DNA of 64,000 nucleotides from Enoplolaimus lenunculus (Eukaryota; Nematoda; Enoplea; Enoplida; Thoracostomopsidae). The notes under the pieces were generated by a model. The model had not been told where the DNA came from, made no database searches, and saw only the letters and a program-made list of their open reading frames with translations. Positions within the stretch are counted from its first letter, which is position 1, and the number at the start of each line of letters is the position of its first letter. Shown here in pieces: positions 23,433 to 35,225 of the stretch. Where the stretch lies: contig JASANG010002523.1 in assembly GCA_030248215.1 (NCBI GenBank), positions 1 to 64,000 on the forward strand, read 5' to 3'. Position numbers and translations under genes: made by a program.

Positions 23433-24002
23433 GTCCATGTTACTTTTAGGGGCGTCCAGGTTTCTGGTGGGTCTATAAAACAGTAGGTTTTGATTCTAGA
23501 TTACACGTTTTGCATAGGCTTAGGCGTAGGCCACGGATCGACTGGATATTAATGTTACCGGATACCGGAACCGGATAGTGAATTTTGTACTGGAATCGGA
23601 TGTTAACAGGATATAGGATCTAAATTTGTACATTGATGGAAGTATTTGAGTTGTGAAAAATATGTATTTATGGATTTAAGATTAATTTTTGGTTTGGATT
23701 TTTCATTCCATGTCAGTGTCCATTCATGAATTGCTCGGGATTGCAGTTGATTCAAAATATCTAGTATTTTGACGTGCAAAAAAACAGTTTTATTATATTT
23801 GGAACCACAACCACAAATATCTGGTAGGTTTATACCGGATACCGAAACCAGATACGGATGTTGGATTTTGCTGGATATTAAACCGGAACCGGATATTCGG
23901 TCGATCCGTGGCTTAGATTCAGGAACACACTTTTGTAACGCTTAGGCTTACGCTTAGGAATACTTTTAATCAACTGTTACGTCCCTAAAAGTAACATTTG
24001 CA
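23433..24002. mobile_element. TTAGGC-core MITE (GTTACTTTTAGGGGCGT ends) split by another element
   Basis: Ends GTCCATGTTACTTTTAGGGG / CCCTAAAAGTAACATTTGCA with an 8-bp duplication AAATTATG / AAATTATA (7 of 8). The hexamer core is interrupted by the insert at 23533-23911. A shorter relative is at 20689-20866. Confidence 0.7.
23533..23911. mobile_element. hAT-like MITE nested in a TTAGGC-core element
   Basis: Ends CACGGATCGACTGGATA / ATTCGGTCGATCCGTG with CCGGATACCGGAACC subterminal repeats, like the CAGGGTGCGACCGG elements (26990-27600). Flanking octamers match 5 of 8. Confidence 0.65.
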
Positions 24003-24039
24003 AAATTATAATGCTCTTGGACACTTTCCTTCCACACTC

Positions 24040-24405
24040 CGATCCCTAAGCTTAAATCAAAGTGTAAGCGAAGCCTAAGCCTAATCCCACATGAAGAGCC
24101 AAAACTTGAAATTTCTGACAATTTCGGAGGGTGGGTAAGTGTGCAACAGCCAATCAATTTCACTCAAGCTGCACTACACAATTTCTATCAGTTTGACTAA
24201 ATTTTTGTCGTTAAACGAGCTTAAATCAAAGTCTAACCGCAAGCCTAAGCTTAAGCCTAATCCTAAATGATGCGCCAAAATTTGAAATTTCCGACAATTG
24301 CGGAGGGTTTGAAAGTGTACAAGATCCAATCAATTCCACTCAAGCTGCACCATACAATTTCTACCAATTTGAATAAATTTTTGTCGTTTAACGAATTAAC
24401 ATATT
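24040..24405. repeat. two tandem copies of a ~185-bp unit
   Basis: CTTAAATCAAAG, GCCTAAGCCTAATCC, GACAATTTCGGAGGG, CAATCAATTTCACTCAAGC and AAATTTTTGTCGTT recur in the same order in both halves, about 85 percent alike by eye. Confidence 0.75.
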
Positions 24406-24804
24406 TTGTACAAAAATTCTCAAATTTCCTCAACAATTTTCCATAGTTAATATGTGTGTCTTTAGAATTATAAGGCCAATTTCCACAAATATCTTAACAA
24501 TTACTTAATTTAAATGTTTTAAAAACCAATTAATTACTGAAAATTTACGTAAGCATAATTTTCAGCCTAAGTACAAGTTTAGGTTTAAACAAAACACAGT
24601 TTAAAAGCAAGACAAAACACTGATTTGCTCAACACACATAAAGCACAAACGATGAAGACATTGCGAATAAACCGTAGAACGACAAAGTATTCAATGCTTT
24701 AACAATCGCAGCGTATGCAGCCCACTGCATATATGTCGTAGGCCAAACTACTATTCATTCACACCCCCACGACAAACTAAACTAAGCTAATTTTCCATTA
24801 CCAC

Positions 24805-24935
24805 TTTTTTAGTTTGTTTCTTGTTATCTGTTTCCTTCTTTAGGTTGTTTCTTCCTATCTGTTTACTTCTTTAGGTTGTTTCTTCCTATCTGTTTCTTTC
24901 TTTAGTTTGCTTCTTCTTATCTGTTTCTTTCTTTG
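24805..24935. repeat. 31-bp minisatellite, 4 copies
   Basis: Unit TTCTTTAGGTTGTTTCTTCC then TATCTGTTTC, T/C-rich on the plus strand. Confidence 0.85.
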
Positions 24936-25324
24936 TTTATCTTCCGCTGATTTGCATCCTCCAATTTGTCCTCTTAAATCCATGGTCCCACGTCGATGCA
25001 TACAATCTATACGGTTCGCATACGCTACGACAGGCATAATCCTTCGAAATGCCAATGGCCAAGGGTACCAAACTACTTTTTATACGTAATTAAATCCCAA
25101 TATCGATCGTTCAAGCCAATTCTATTCACGATCCGTTGTCTGTTACCTGCAACAAAACACAAAAACATTAAAAAAATCCAATTCCCACAACAAATTACAA
25201 TATAACATTTTTATACTCTAGTCACATTCGACTAAATATGCTTATATATCTCTCATAGTTGCACCATATATGATTGCCAGTAAGTAATAAGTCTTAGAAC
25301 AGTCGACCAACCACAGCAGGCAAG

Positions 25325-25664
25325 ATGCAACCGGAATTCCGGTTCCGTCTCCGGTATATATTTCACCTTCCGGTTCAGGTAAATTTAATTAAAAATTCGA
25401 GATAAATAGATTTCATTAGTATAGCGTGTAAACTCAACCAACAATCGCCGAAAATAAACCATCGAAGGTAGATTTCGCGTCGGTGAATTACGTATAAAAA
25501 TCTAAAATACAGCAGATAAAGTGAATACCTCTCTCCAACTAGGGTTACTTCACCAATACTATTAATATTGCAAAAACAGAAAATTAAAATAAATTTTTCG
25601 GCGGCATGTATTTTTCAAATTCCGGTTCCGGCCCTGGGAAATTGTAATTCCGGTTGCACGCTGA
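25325..25664. mobile_element. worn hAT-like MITE, CAGGGTGCAACCGG family
   Basis: GATGCAACCGGAATTCCGG at the left, AATTCCGGTTGCACGCTG at the right; the interior has the GACGACTGAAG-type and CCTTCGATGG blocks only weakly. No clear target duplication. Confidence 0.6.
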
Positions 25665-26020
25665 CAACAGGGTATCTAAACTTCCACCAAACATCAACAG
25701 CGCTGCAGAGAGTTGCATTATGATACAGATATTCCGGGTATTTAGCGACGAAAAATTCCGGATCGCGTTTGTTCTTCTAGAAAAATCCGAGTCCGAGTAT
25801 TAATTTTTAAATGTTGCAACTCTACAATACGGAACATCAAATGTATAAAATTTGCCTAATTTTCACACGCAAACCTATTTTATTCCACCAAAATAAAAAA
25901 CACAACCATCTAATGTCGCCTTAGCTGGTTCAATAACGAATAATATTCATAATCTGTTCGTTCAGTCCCTGTCAACTTTACATTTAATTACTAGCAGTCA
26001 GGGAGTCAGGGGTACACATA

Positions 26021-26238
26021 CACTGCAAAAAATGGTGAGTAAAATTGACTCGCTCCGAAATAAGTTGCACGGGTCGAACGGGATTATACAAACTGAGTCA
26101 AATTCGACTCCGCCAGAGTCTAATTCGATTTACTTAGTCGCACGTTTGACTGTGGCAGAGTCGAATTTGATTCAGTTTGTGTAGTCCCGTAGATTCTATT
26201 TCAGAGGGAGTCAATGTGACTCACCATTTTTTGCAGTG
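26021..26238. mobile_element. MITE, CACTGCAAAAAATGG ends
   Basis: Perfect inverted ends CACTGCAAAAAATGGTGAGT / ACTCACCATTTTTTGCAGTG and internal GAGTCAAATTCGACTC / GAGTCGAATTTGATTC repeats. It resembles a hAT or P-type short element; no clear duplication. Confidence 0.75.
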
Positions 26239-26335
26239 TAATGACATTTTTTGTTCATTTTTCAATCAAACTAAATATGTTTCCGTGCTCAGGTTGAAAC
26301 AGTAGGTAATGGGTGCAAAGTGGTATCGTCAATAC

Positions 26336-26704
26336 CAGGGTTCAAACAGGAACTAAATTTTTCCAGAGCAGGAACAGGAACCGGAATTTGACATAATTTT
26401 CATCACCGAATTACTGTTGCATTTTTCAGAAAACTTTACCAAAAAATGGCTTGAGCAAATTTTAAGTTATTTCACAATCAAGTTTTCAGAAAACACATCA
26501 GAACAAGACTGAGCTAATTGCATAAACACTCATTTCGAAATAACAAATTTTCAAAGACAAAGTTTCGAATATTTAAATGATTATGCACAATTTGACACAA
26601 AGCCGTAAAAATTCCGGCTCCTGCATCTTTAAATGCAGGAACATGAACAGGAATTGAATTTATGTAGGAATTCTGGCCGAAACGGAAATTCCGGTTGAAT
26701 CCTA
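26336..26704. mobile_element. hAT-like MITE, CAGGGTTCAAACAGG family
   Basis: Ends CAGGGTTCAAACAGGAAC / CCGGTTGAATCCTA with 8-bp duplication GTCAATAC / GTAAATAC (7 of 8). GGAACAGGAACC subterminal repeats. Relatives: 5290-5600, 33131-33230, 57175-57440, 62405-62560. Confidence 0.7.
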
Positions 26705-26883
26705 GTAAATACTACTTATATATGTCGGTTAACTACACTGCTATATCAAATCAACTTCAACACAGAACTTAATGGCGTCACAGACCAAATTTTCTCGCAA
26801 ACTTATTTTTTTCGTTTTTTAACCTAAACATACACGGCAGTCATAAAAATCTGAGCACCTGGCAAACAAAAATATTACGCATT

Positions 26884-27760
26884 GGATGAGTTTCTGAAAC
26901 GTTACTTAAGTATACTTAAGTATGCACTAAGCATTTACTGAGCCAATTTACCGTTTCTAAAAACGTACGTAGCTAAGTTAAGTAAATACCAAGGTGCGAC
27001 CGGATCGCAAAAAACCGGAGACCGGAAACGGATCCGGACGGTAATTTTTTTACCGGAACCGGAACCGATGTTAACCGGATAGCGTGTTTTTCAAATAATT
27101 CAAGTTTTAGCACGTTAATGCGTCAGTAAATGTTGATTTATCTTTAGTGAACGGAATATTACGTTTATATAAAGAGAGTATCCTAATACTTGAAAATAAT
27201 TGTGTGAAGCTGCAAATATTAGGTTTGTTTCTATAATAAAAAATCCAAATCACTCATCTTTTTTCTTACCCATTAAGAAAACTCACCGAAATATCACAGC
27301 TAAATACTGTATATCTTACAAATTCCCACCCTAATCGCCACGTTACTAACCAAACCATGTTCAGACAATCAAAGTATGCTCAAATACCTTATCGGTTCTG
27401 TTGGACTACTGTATACTTACATGCAATGGAATGGGACTGAAAACATAACATCTCACAACATAATTTGCAATAATTTGACATTTACGAAATCATCACCGAA
27501 ATCCGGTATCCGGTAGGTTTATACCGGATACCGGAACCTAAACCGGATGCGGGTTTTTACCCGGATAGTAAACAGGAGCCGGATATCCGGTCGCACCCTG
27601 GACTAAACTGCAAAATTAAGGCTTCCTTGTTTTGGCACGGGCTGAATTTTTGGCATTTATTTGTTTTTGTAGAAAAAGCAAAGTATTTAAGTCGACGCCT
27701 TAAGTAATTACTTAAGCATAACTTAAGTAAACACTTAAGTAAGATTCCAGAAACCCAGCC
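26884..27760. mobile_element. ACTTAAGT-rich element (GGCTGGGTTTC ends) split by an insert
   Basis: GGATGAGTTTCTGAAAC at the left and TTCCAGAAACCCAGCC at the right, both with many ACTTAAGT palindromes. The middle is occupied by the hAT-like element at 26990-27600. Relatives at 49182-49470 and 50020-50384. Confidence 0.6.
26990..27600. mobile_element. hAT-like MITE, CAGGGTGCGACCGG family
   Basis: Ends CAAGGTGCGACCGGAT / ATCCGGTCGCACCCTG with CCGGAACCGGATG-type subterminal repeats. Flanking octamers GTAAATAC and GACTAAAC match only partly. Nested in the ACTTAAGT element. Confidence 0.65.
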
Positions 27761-27779
27761 ATCATCAGGCTAAGAGGTG

Positions 27780-28603
27780 TCTTCCGAACGGAAACAGAGT
27801 CCGCTTAGGTTCCTTCGAAAATTAAGCAAACAACTCGAGTCATTTTCTAAACCAAATTACACCACAAAATTATTTATTCAAAGCTTTGGTCTCCTTCCAC
27901 AAAGCTAACATTTTTCGCTATTATTTCTCATACTTTTCCAAGTGGATGATAGAACCAGAGGACGTATTTAGCGGGTTTATCAGTGTGAGTAGTCAACCCC
28001 AATGGGATTTTAGTTTAATAATCCCCCTTTCAAAAATCCTAGCTACACCCATGATACAACCGAATAGCCACTCACAATCACCGAATTGCGATCAGCGTAA
28101 ATTTAGCACGCTATTTGCAAGGTCTACTCTAGATAGAGTACAACCAGAGGTTAGCTTCCGGCTCCGGCATAAAATCTACCTCCCTGCTCACTCCAAATTA
28201 ACTCTGACCTCTGTACCCAAACCTAATCAACCATTTATCATTATTCCTTAAATCAGCCATATATCATTCACTGTTGCTCCTAAACCAGTTTTTATTTCGT
28301 GAGCCAGCAACAAAACGACCTACTGTAAAAATCTCGACTGTCCCAAGACTCAACACGTCAGTCAGCTCTGCGACCACAACTTATCAGCAGTGACAGAGTT
28401 TGGAGGGTCGGGGGGGGGGGTAGGAGCATTTGCAGGGCGGTATCAACACAACTTTCCCCTACATCGAAACCTTTCATTCCACCCAAAAATTCTCCATCAC
28501 CAAACGCAAATTAAATATACCCATAAAACCCCCTCGCCCCTCAGACTGGCAGTTCCGGCCCCATTCCACATAACACACCAACACATCCGTTTTGATTGGT
28601 TAA
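27780..28603. other. no gene recognised
   Basis: A plus-strand frame of 121 codons (27886-28251) and the start of one of 144 codons (28390-28824) match no family I know. A GCTTCCGGCTCCGGC relic lies near 28153. A G-run sits at 28410-28420. Confidence 0.4.
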
Positions 28604-28849
28604 AAAGTATCCTCCAATCGCTTTTATTCCCAGTCCCAGCCGAACCTCAACCAAAAGTCCAGCAACCCTTCCATCGTCGGTGCTATTTTTTTCGTTCTCT
28701 TTTCACTCTGGGGTTATTTTCATCCAACGTTTTCTGTACTCGTTTTACTGGGTTTCTCACTGTCTTGGGTGGCCAATACCAAGGGCGTCGTGATCACCAG
28801 TGCGCGAACCATCAACGCTACTAAAATCACCGCACGTACCAGCTGTTGA
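28604..28849 (+). CDS. possible exon coding two hydrophobic segments
   Basis: An open frame of 81 codons from the stop at 28601 to TGA at 28847, with no ATG near its start, so it would have to be an internal or last exon. After a polar lead (SQSQPNLNQKSSNPS) it reads IVGAIFFVLFSLWGYF then FSVLVLLGFSLSWVA, like two membrane helices with a short loop, followed by a polar tail. TTTATTCCCAG|TCCCAG offers acceptors. No family recognised; chance is possible. Confidence 0.25.
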   Translation, partial: KVSSNRFYSQSQPNLNQKSSNPSIVGAIFFVLFSLWGYFHPTFSVLVLLGFSLSWVANTKGVVITSARTINATKITARTSC

Positions 28850-28925
28850 CAGTGTATTATATATTATATATACTTGCAATATACTGACATACATATAAAC
28901 ATGTACCTTTATTGTACTAAACTCA

Positions 28926-29095
28926 GACCCGTAGCCAGCTCACCTTGCCCTTGTTAGCTAAAAAATTTGTTCAGGACGAGCATACACCGGTTGACGATGA
29001 CTTACTTACAAGCACAGTTTCAAATTGGTCCACGGACGCCAAAATTGTTCACGGGAATGCCAGCCATCCTGCTGGTCCCCATATAACTACGGGCC
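28926..29095. mobile_element. worn MITE of the GTAGCC/GGCTAC family
   Basis: CCCGTAGCCAGCTCACCTTG at the left with GACGATGACTTAC inside, as in 38881-39052; right end CTACGGGC. Flanks ACTAAACT / ACTAATAT are alike. Confidence 0.5.
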
Positions 29096-29099
29096 CGAC

Positions 29100-29470
29100 T
29101 AATATATACATTATACACATGTGTATAGTATTAATAATACACATATACATACAAACACATATATATAATCATAAATAAATATACAAGTATACATAATATA
29201 CATAACAGATATAATAGCTACTAGACAAAATGCGAAAGAACGTGCCGAACCGGAATGAGTTGAGAAAGCATGTGTTGTGTTTGATTTTATCTGACGACGA
29301 TGGCCCGACGAGACAATAAATGCCACAACTGCTTTGGAACACAGCTACTCTGTATACAGAGATTATTACAAACCTCAAGTTTCATATATCATGAATGTAC
29401 CATTATTACGCTATGCTATATACACATAAACATAATATATATATATATACGTTTTGTACATAATTATATA
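29100..29470. repeat. TA/CA microsatellite patches
   Basis: TATACATACAAACACATATA-type runs at 29105-29215 and 29405-29470, separated by plain sequence. Confidence 0.7.
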
Positions 29471-29499
29471 ACTAGTCTGCCTGCTTTGCGCAATGCGCA

Positions 29500-32190
29500 A
29501 AAGTAGCGAAAGCACAAAAAATTTTCTTTGCAAATTTTCCTTTCATAGAACAATCACATGTATTTCTTAAGAAATTATTGTAAACAAAGTAATGCTGGAA
29601 ATTTGCCCAAAACACGTATGTGGGGCGTTCCAGGTTTAATATATAGATTGATGCGGCTCCGGCAACAAATCAACATCTGGCTCCGGCAGTCTATACACAT
29701 CCGGCTCCGGTTAGTCTCTATGCATCCGGCTGTGGTTGGTAGCCGACATTGCGGGATAATGAATTTTGCTGGAAGGACTACAACCGGATATCCGGCTCCA
29801 GCAAAAAATCAACATCCGGCTCCGGTAGTCTAGACACGTCCGGATGCGATTGGTAGCCTACATTGCCGGATATTTATTGTTGAAAAGTATGACAACTCAA
29901 TATATTAGACCAAAATCACATCATTTCGCTGTAAATTTTGTTGGAAATGATGACAATTCCAACTTCAAGCAGATCAGCTAATACTAAGCATCTATAAAGA
30001 GACGAATTAGAACATATTATAGCAAGTAAATATAGTACTGCATTAGATCGATTAGGTTTAACGTTCTGTCGAAACATTCACTTAAATATCCGTATCCGAA
30101 TCCGATGATTTTTTTCGGTATCCAGTGGACCCTTCATACAGCGGTCGGAATACAAAATGCAAACCAAAAATTAATCTTAAATCCATAAATACATATTATT
30201 TGTGCGACTCAAATACTTCCAACAGTGTACAAATTTAGAACCTATATCCGGGTTAACATGCGGCTGCGGTATTCCGATTCAAAACGACTTCCGATACCGA
30301 TTGCACAATCAATCGGAATTTCCACATTTTAATTTTCGGCCTACATGTTGTGATACGTTGTATAAATATTCTGCATCATTTATCTATTAAATTGTTTTAG
30401 ATATTAAGGTTTGTAGTTTAGCTTTACAGAGCCAAAAAATGATTGCCAATTTGTTCATGTGACGTTTTTGAGAATTGTTGCCGGCCAACCGACACCATAA
30501 ATCAATATTATACTTGTTAATACAAATTATCCGTATAGTCACAAATTTTGTAGTTCCGATTCCGGTAAAATCAAGTTCCGCTTTGCACCCTGCCTACATT
30601 GGCATAATCTTAGAACGAAAATGCGCCAAGGAAACAAACAAATTCCGGTTTCGGAACCGACTATTGAAAAAAATACCTAAATTTCATACCATATCCAGAA
30701 TTCTGGTGATCGAAACCCAGCTTACAACAAAATATCACCGAACTGCATCCACAAATCCGGCCATCGCTTCTAATAACTCTCATTTTGCTCGCTCATAGCT
30801 ACTTGCATTCTTCGTTTTGACGTACAGTACAAGCTACACATACGATTCGTCTAATTACATAGCTACGCTCACCGTCAAACCGCGACATTGCAAACCTCTT
30901 TTACGGTTGTTCTAACGATTTTTCTTTTGACTAATTAGCTAACCAATCGACTAAATACCGCTAATAAATACTATAAACCTCACCACAGCATACGATGCGT
31001 TTCAAACACAACGTAGACAACAACCGCACCCTAAGACTCTGTGTATCCCTTCTATCCCTGTTGCTGTCAAATTCCACCTCAGTCAGCCATTATAAGCAAG
31101 CACAAACTCTTAAACATCCCGTCTATTAACGATGAAAAACTGCATTCTGCAACATATACCACTGCATTTCTGAGTTCCTACGCAACATTAAACATAAAAA
31201 CATACTATATCGCAGTATAGCCGTGTTTGCTCCAATCACACATTCCTACATATCTACTAAACTCTACACATATACATCTCTCTCTCAACTATTGCTAAAC
31301 TACAAAGACCTACACCGCTACTCGCATTCGTCACCGACTCATTCCATTTATCTGCTCCTATTGCTGCGGATCACGTCTTCCACCATCCGCAACCACCCCA
31401 CTGCCCGTTCCCTTACGCTGTCATCAATCCACTACATTCATTCCGAGCACCGATATCGTCAGCTCCCCGTTCAAGTTTGATTTAAACACAACGCAACAAA
31501 TGATCCATTCTTCGACTTGCATTATTACAACATCACTAAAAAGCATATTCGCCAATGCCTTTCCGAGTTCCAAAGGCTGAAACAACGATTACAACACACA
31601 AACCAAACTGTTTCTCAAGCAATCATCCATATCTGCAGTTTACTGAACTGAAACAGCTATTTTAGTTGATAAAATATATACATTAAAGCTTGTAAGCATC
31701 AATATAATATATGTATTTATTTACATGCGTACATACATATATACGTCGATAAATATATTATACACATATATATTATATATACATATATATACAAGATATA
31801 CATACTGCATAATATATATACCTACACATATAAATTATTGTATCCGTAAGTTATACGCATATTTATATATCAATATGTATCACATACATACCTATATATA
31901 CATATATATTACATACATACATACATACACACATATATAGGAAAATTAGCTTCCAACAATCCACAAGTTTCAGCCAGTAACCATCGCACCGCAACTTCTT
32001 CACCGTTTCTGCATTTTTATGCCTATCTTTACTCTACATATACATACATACATACACATTACTCAACTGTAGTAGTTTCCTGCAATTTTAACAGCATTCT
32101 ACGTTCGTACATCACCCGAAAAACGAGCGAAATCTTCGTTTTAAGTTTTGCTAAACAAATTTCTATATACACACACGCCAGCGCTGTGCG
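29500..32190. other. intergenic stretch, no gene recognised
   Basis: Contains CATCCGGCTCCGG relics (29650-29860), CGGTTGCACAATCAATCGG-like relics (30200-30320) and AT-rich microsatellite DNA (31680-31940). Frames up to 107 codons on the plus strand show no domain. Confidence 0.45.
31680..31940. repeat. TATATACATA microsatellite
   Basis: Irregular TATATA/TACATA repeat for about 260 bp; Tyr/Ile/His-rich frames across it are not genes. Confidence 0.8.
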
Positions 32191-32224
32191 CTATACTGCG
32201 GTTACTTAAGCTTGCGCCTGGTTT

Positions 32225-32968
32225 TTTGAGCAAAGCGTAACTCTGACCGAAGCTTGGAGTTTCGCGAAGCGTTTTATATTTTGTGCTCGGGGGTCAAAAG
32301 GTGGACGTCTGTCTGTTTGTCCGTCCGTCCATCCAACCCGTACGTCCGTCCAACCCGTCCCTCCGTCCGTCCATCCAACCCGTACGTCCGTCCGTCCATC
32401 CAACCTGTCCCTCCGTCCGTCCACCCAACCCGTCCCTCCGTCCGTTCGTCCATCCAACCCGTCTTTCCGTCCGTCCGTTCGAAAACAATACCAGGAACCG
32501 CTGAACTGATTTTGATAACCTGGGCTGTTAACCTCGCATTGGTGTTTTAAAATTTTAAGCCGTTTATTAACTACAGGCTAATTCGCATTATAGGTTAAAT
32601 TTAAATTGGGACTTTTTAAGATAGTTAGCTAATTATTACGATTACAAGCAATGTAATTTCAGTACTAAACGGTTTCTGGGCGCGAAGTACCTGAATAAAT
32701 TATCTACAAATCTTCAAAACCGGTAATTGCATTGTTAGCTAATAGCTAATTTGCACATTTGCTTATTGGTAAGCCTAAATAATGGTTTTTTTAATTATTT
32801 CTCAAATAATTAGGGTTACTGCAGGGTTTTTCGGTGCGAAGAATATGAATAAATTGTTTACAAACCTCCAAAACCGATAATTGAATCGTTAGCAAATAAC
32901 TAATTTGCATATTAGCTTAATTGCTTAAGCGTGTTCGAGCTTCGCTCAATACATATAGTCCCTGTATT
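32225..32968. mobile_element. GAGCGAAGC-family element with internal GTCC minisatellite
   Basis: Reverse orientation relative to 18010-18398 and 59163-59525: GAGTTTCGCGAAGCGTTTTA at the left, GAGCTTCGCTCAATAC at the right. GAACTGATTTTGATAACCTG parallels the ATCGGTTCAGC block of the 59-kb copy. It carries a duplicated inner half (AACGGTTTCTGGGCGCGAAG / CAGGGTTTTTCGGTGCGAAG). Confidence 0.65.
32310..32475. repeat. CCGTCCGTCCATCCAACC minisatellite
   Basis: About eight irregular units of GTCCGTCCATCCAACCCGT inside the GAGCGAAGC element; the copy at 59.4 kb has only a single GACGGACAGACGGAC block. All frames on both strands are open, giving Pro/Ser/Arg or Asp/Gly/Arg repeats with no gene sense. 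Confidence 0.85.
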
Positions 32969-33236
32969 TCGATGTTACTTGCATTCTAATTCTAATTTTG
33001 GTTTTTGTATACCTTTCTTCACCTCACATACTCAAGTTTCAGAAAAGACATTCGTTAAGCGTAAACCTGAGTGTTTAATATGAAATTGTTTTGAGCTCTG
33101 GAATGCAGAAAATTACTTCAAAACAGCGGTTCAACCGGAATTCCTGTTCCGGCCAGAATTCCAGCAAAAATTCAATTCCTGTTCCTGTTCATGTTCCTGC
33201 TCAATTTAGTTCCTGTTGGAACCCTGCTTCCTATCT

Positions 33237-33273
33237 ATCTATCTATCTATCTATCTATATATCTATCTCTCGA
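33237..33273. repeat. CTAT microsatellite
   Basis: About nine CTAT repeats just after a worn GGAACCCTG MITE end. Confidence 0.95.
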
Positions 33274-33312
33274 AATAAGCCTACGTCTAAGCGTAACCTT
33301 CAACTTTAACTA

Positions 33313-33690
33313 TTAGTGTAAACTGAACGAAAGCAGTGATTTTATTACTACACACCTTTGTTTGCCGCAAAATGCTATAAAGCTGCGAAGCAAAAAGCCA
33401 CCTAACGCAATTGTAGTACTGCTTTGGGTTACTAGCAGTAAGACATACCGGATACCTTCTGAGGCCCGACCTGGGCGACCTTGATTGGACGTGCGACTGC
33501 TAAAGGCAAATATTACACATAACACATCGAGCATACTGGTGTTTGACCTTTGGCCAAAAATGGTTCTATTTTGATATTTGTTTGCATGTTTAAGCTTCTT
33601 AACAACTGCGTTAATCATTACACCAACAAATTGCAACCGCATCTCTGCATGGTCACTTTGAAATACTACGTTCCACCAGGTTCCTAGCAC
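33313..33690 (-). CDS. unrecognised open frame, 125 codons
   Basis: Begins MLGTWWNVVFQ; mixed composition, hydrophobic stretches late (YVLLLVTQ, FLLRSFIAF). No domain recognised, no splice context that convinces. Flanked by GCGGGTAA-type repeats (33700-33790 and 34110-34205). Chance frame or decayed element are both possible. Confidence 0.15.
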   Translation of the reverse strand: MLGTWWNVVFQSDHAEMRLQFVGVMINAVVKKLKHANKYQNRTIFGQRSNTSMLDVLCVIFAFSSRTSNQGRPGRASEGIRYVLLLVTQSSTTIALGGFLLRSFIAFCGKQRCVVIKSLLSFSLH

Positions 33691-34639
33691 TGCTGCACGC
33701 TACCCGTGGGTAACCGCGCCCAGGGTAAGCAAATTTTGATGCGGGTATACCCGCAGGCAAACAAAGTATTTCAAAGCGCGGGTAAAAAATTTGTTAATCT
33801 TTATTCTTTACCTACCTAAAATTTCCATTGGAAACTTGAAACCAGATATTGTACAAAAACTTGAATTTTTACACTGTTTATACCGTACGAGTGAAAATTA
33901 AGTATTACACTTCTGAAATTTGCTGTTCAATCGAAAGCTATTTGCGGCTTTTTGAATGACAGCAACAATATATCGCATTCCGTTTGGCCGCATTCTTCAC
34001 GTTCCTATAGATGTTTTATTTTTTTGGCTTGGAACAATATGCTTACAGCTTTCTGAACGAGGTCTTAAGACAAATTGCGACGAGGCTATAAACAAAAGTG
34101 TAACGAAATTGTATTGCACGCCGAAGAAAACATAAGGGCGGGTAAAAGCGGGTAACGGGTAAAACAATTTTGTGCGGGTAAAGGCGGGTAACGTGTAAAA
34201 CAATTTTGCGGCAAGCATACTACCGCGAAATAAATTAAATCTCAGCGCCTAAAGCACAGTACGCGTAAAAAATCTTCACCCACTTACTTACACCTTTGGC
34301 TCCTAGACAGAAATCGGAACATTCCCAGCGACTACTATATTTATCCAAAAATCCTATATTAATTATACTACTATATACATATATATACATTCTGAAGCAT
34401 ATGGGAATATTCACAGCATCAGTTTACTAGCATTCTCTATATGCTTGCATATTAAATTAATATTTTGTACATAGTCACGCACAGGTCGTCGTATTTTCCA
34501 TTTATATAGTGCCGTACTAAATACGTATATCCGTTTAAGTAAGTATACACCCGACGAAAGATCACTTTTCAAACAAGTTTCTACGCTTGTATTCTCAAAA
34601 TGGTTCAAATTAAAGCAAAAAACACCACAGCAAAACCAG

Positions 34640-34806
34640 CTAATCGTCCGGGCCGGGTAGCCAAGCGGGGGGCTCTGTCGCCCCCAGGAAATATTTTGGC
34701 CCCACCTTAGAAAATTGCCAACCTTGCTCAGTGAATGCCTTTAAATGCCCCTCCTGTTAAGCTGTTAGGCCCCTCCCTAGCCAAGGTGAGCTGGCTACGG
34801 ACCAGT
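34640..34806. mobile_element. MITE of the GTAGCC/GGCTAC family
   Basis: CCGGGTAGCCAAGCGGGG at the left and GTGAGCTGGCTACGGAC at the right; inverse orientation to 38881-39052, sharing AAAATTGCCAACCTTGCT. Confidence 0.6.
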
Positions 34807-35027
34807 AATCTTCACACGATAACAGTTGTTTACACACGATTCGATATAGATGAATACTGAGGCTAGTCAAACGGTTACGCCTTCGAATATTTTATTCATG
34901 CTCACCGAATGATAGCACAGATTATTTTACTTACGCTCAAATCACCGCCGGTGCCCCCCCCCACCAGGATTTTGAAAACGAGGGTTCACGCTGTGTAAAA
35001 ATTACGAAGATACGGCCAGGCGGCGGA

Positions 35028-35225
35028 TGCCAAAAAATTATGACGTGGGAGATGGGTTGGCAAAAAATAATGACGTGGGAGATGGGCTGCCAAAAAATAA
35101 TGACGTGGGAGATGGGCTGGCAAAAAATTATAACGTGGGAGATGGGCTGGTAAAAAATTATGACCGTGGGAGATGGGCTGGCAAAAAATTATGACGTGGG
35201 AGACGGGCTGGCAAAATGTTATGAA
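35028..35225. repeat. 30-bp minisatellite, about 6.5 copies
   Basis: Unit CAAAAAATTATGACGTGGGA then GATGGGCTGG; last unit changes to GACGGGCTGG. Confidence 0.9.

Noticed and set aside
32206-32550. Pro/Ser/Arg or Asp/Gly repeat proteins
   Set aside because: By-products of the GTCC minisatellite in a transposon copy.
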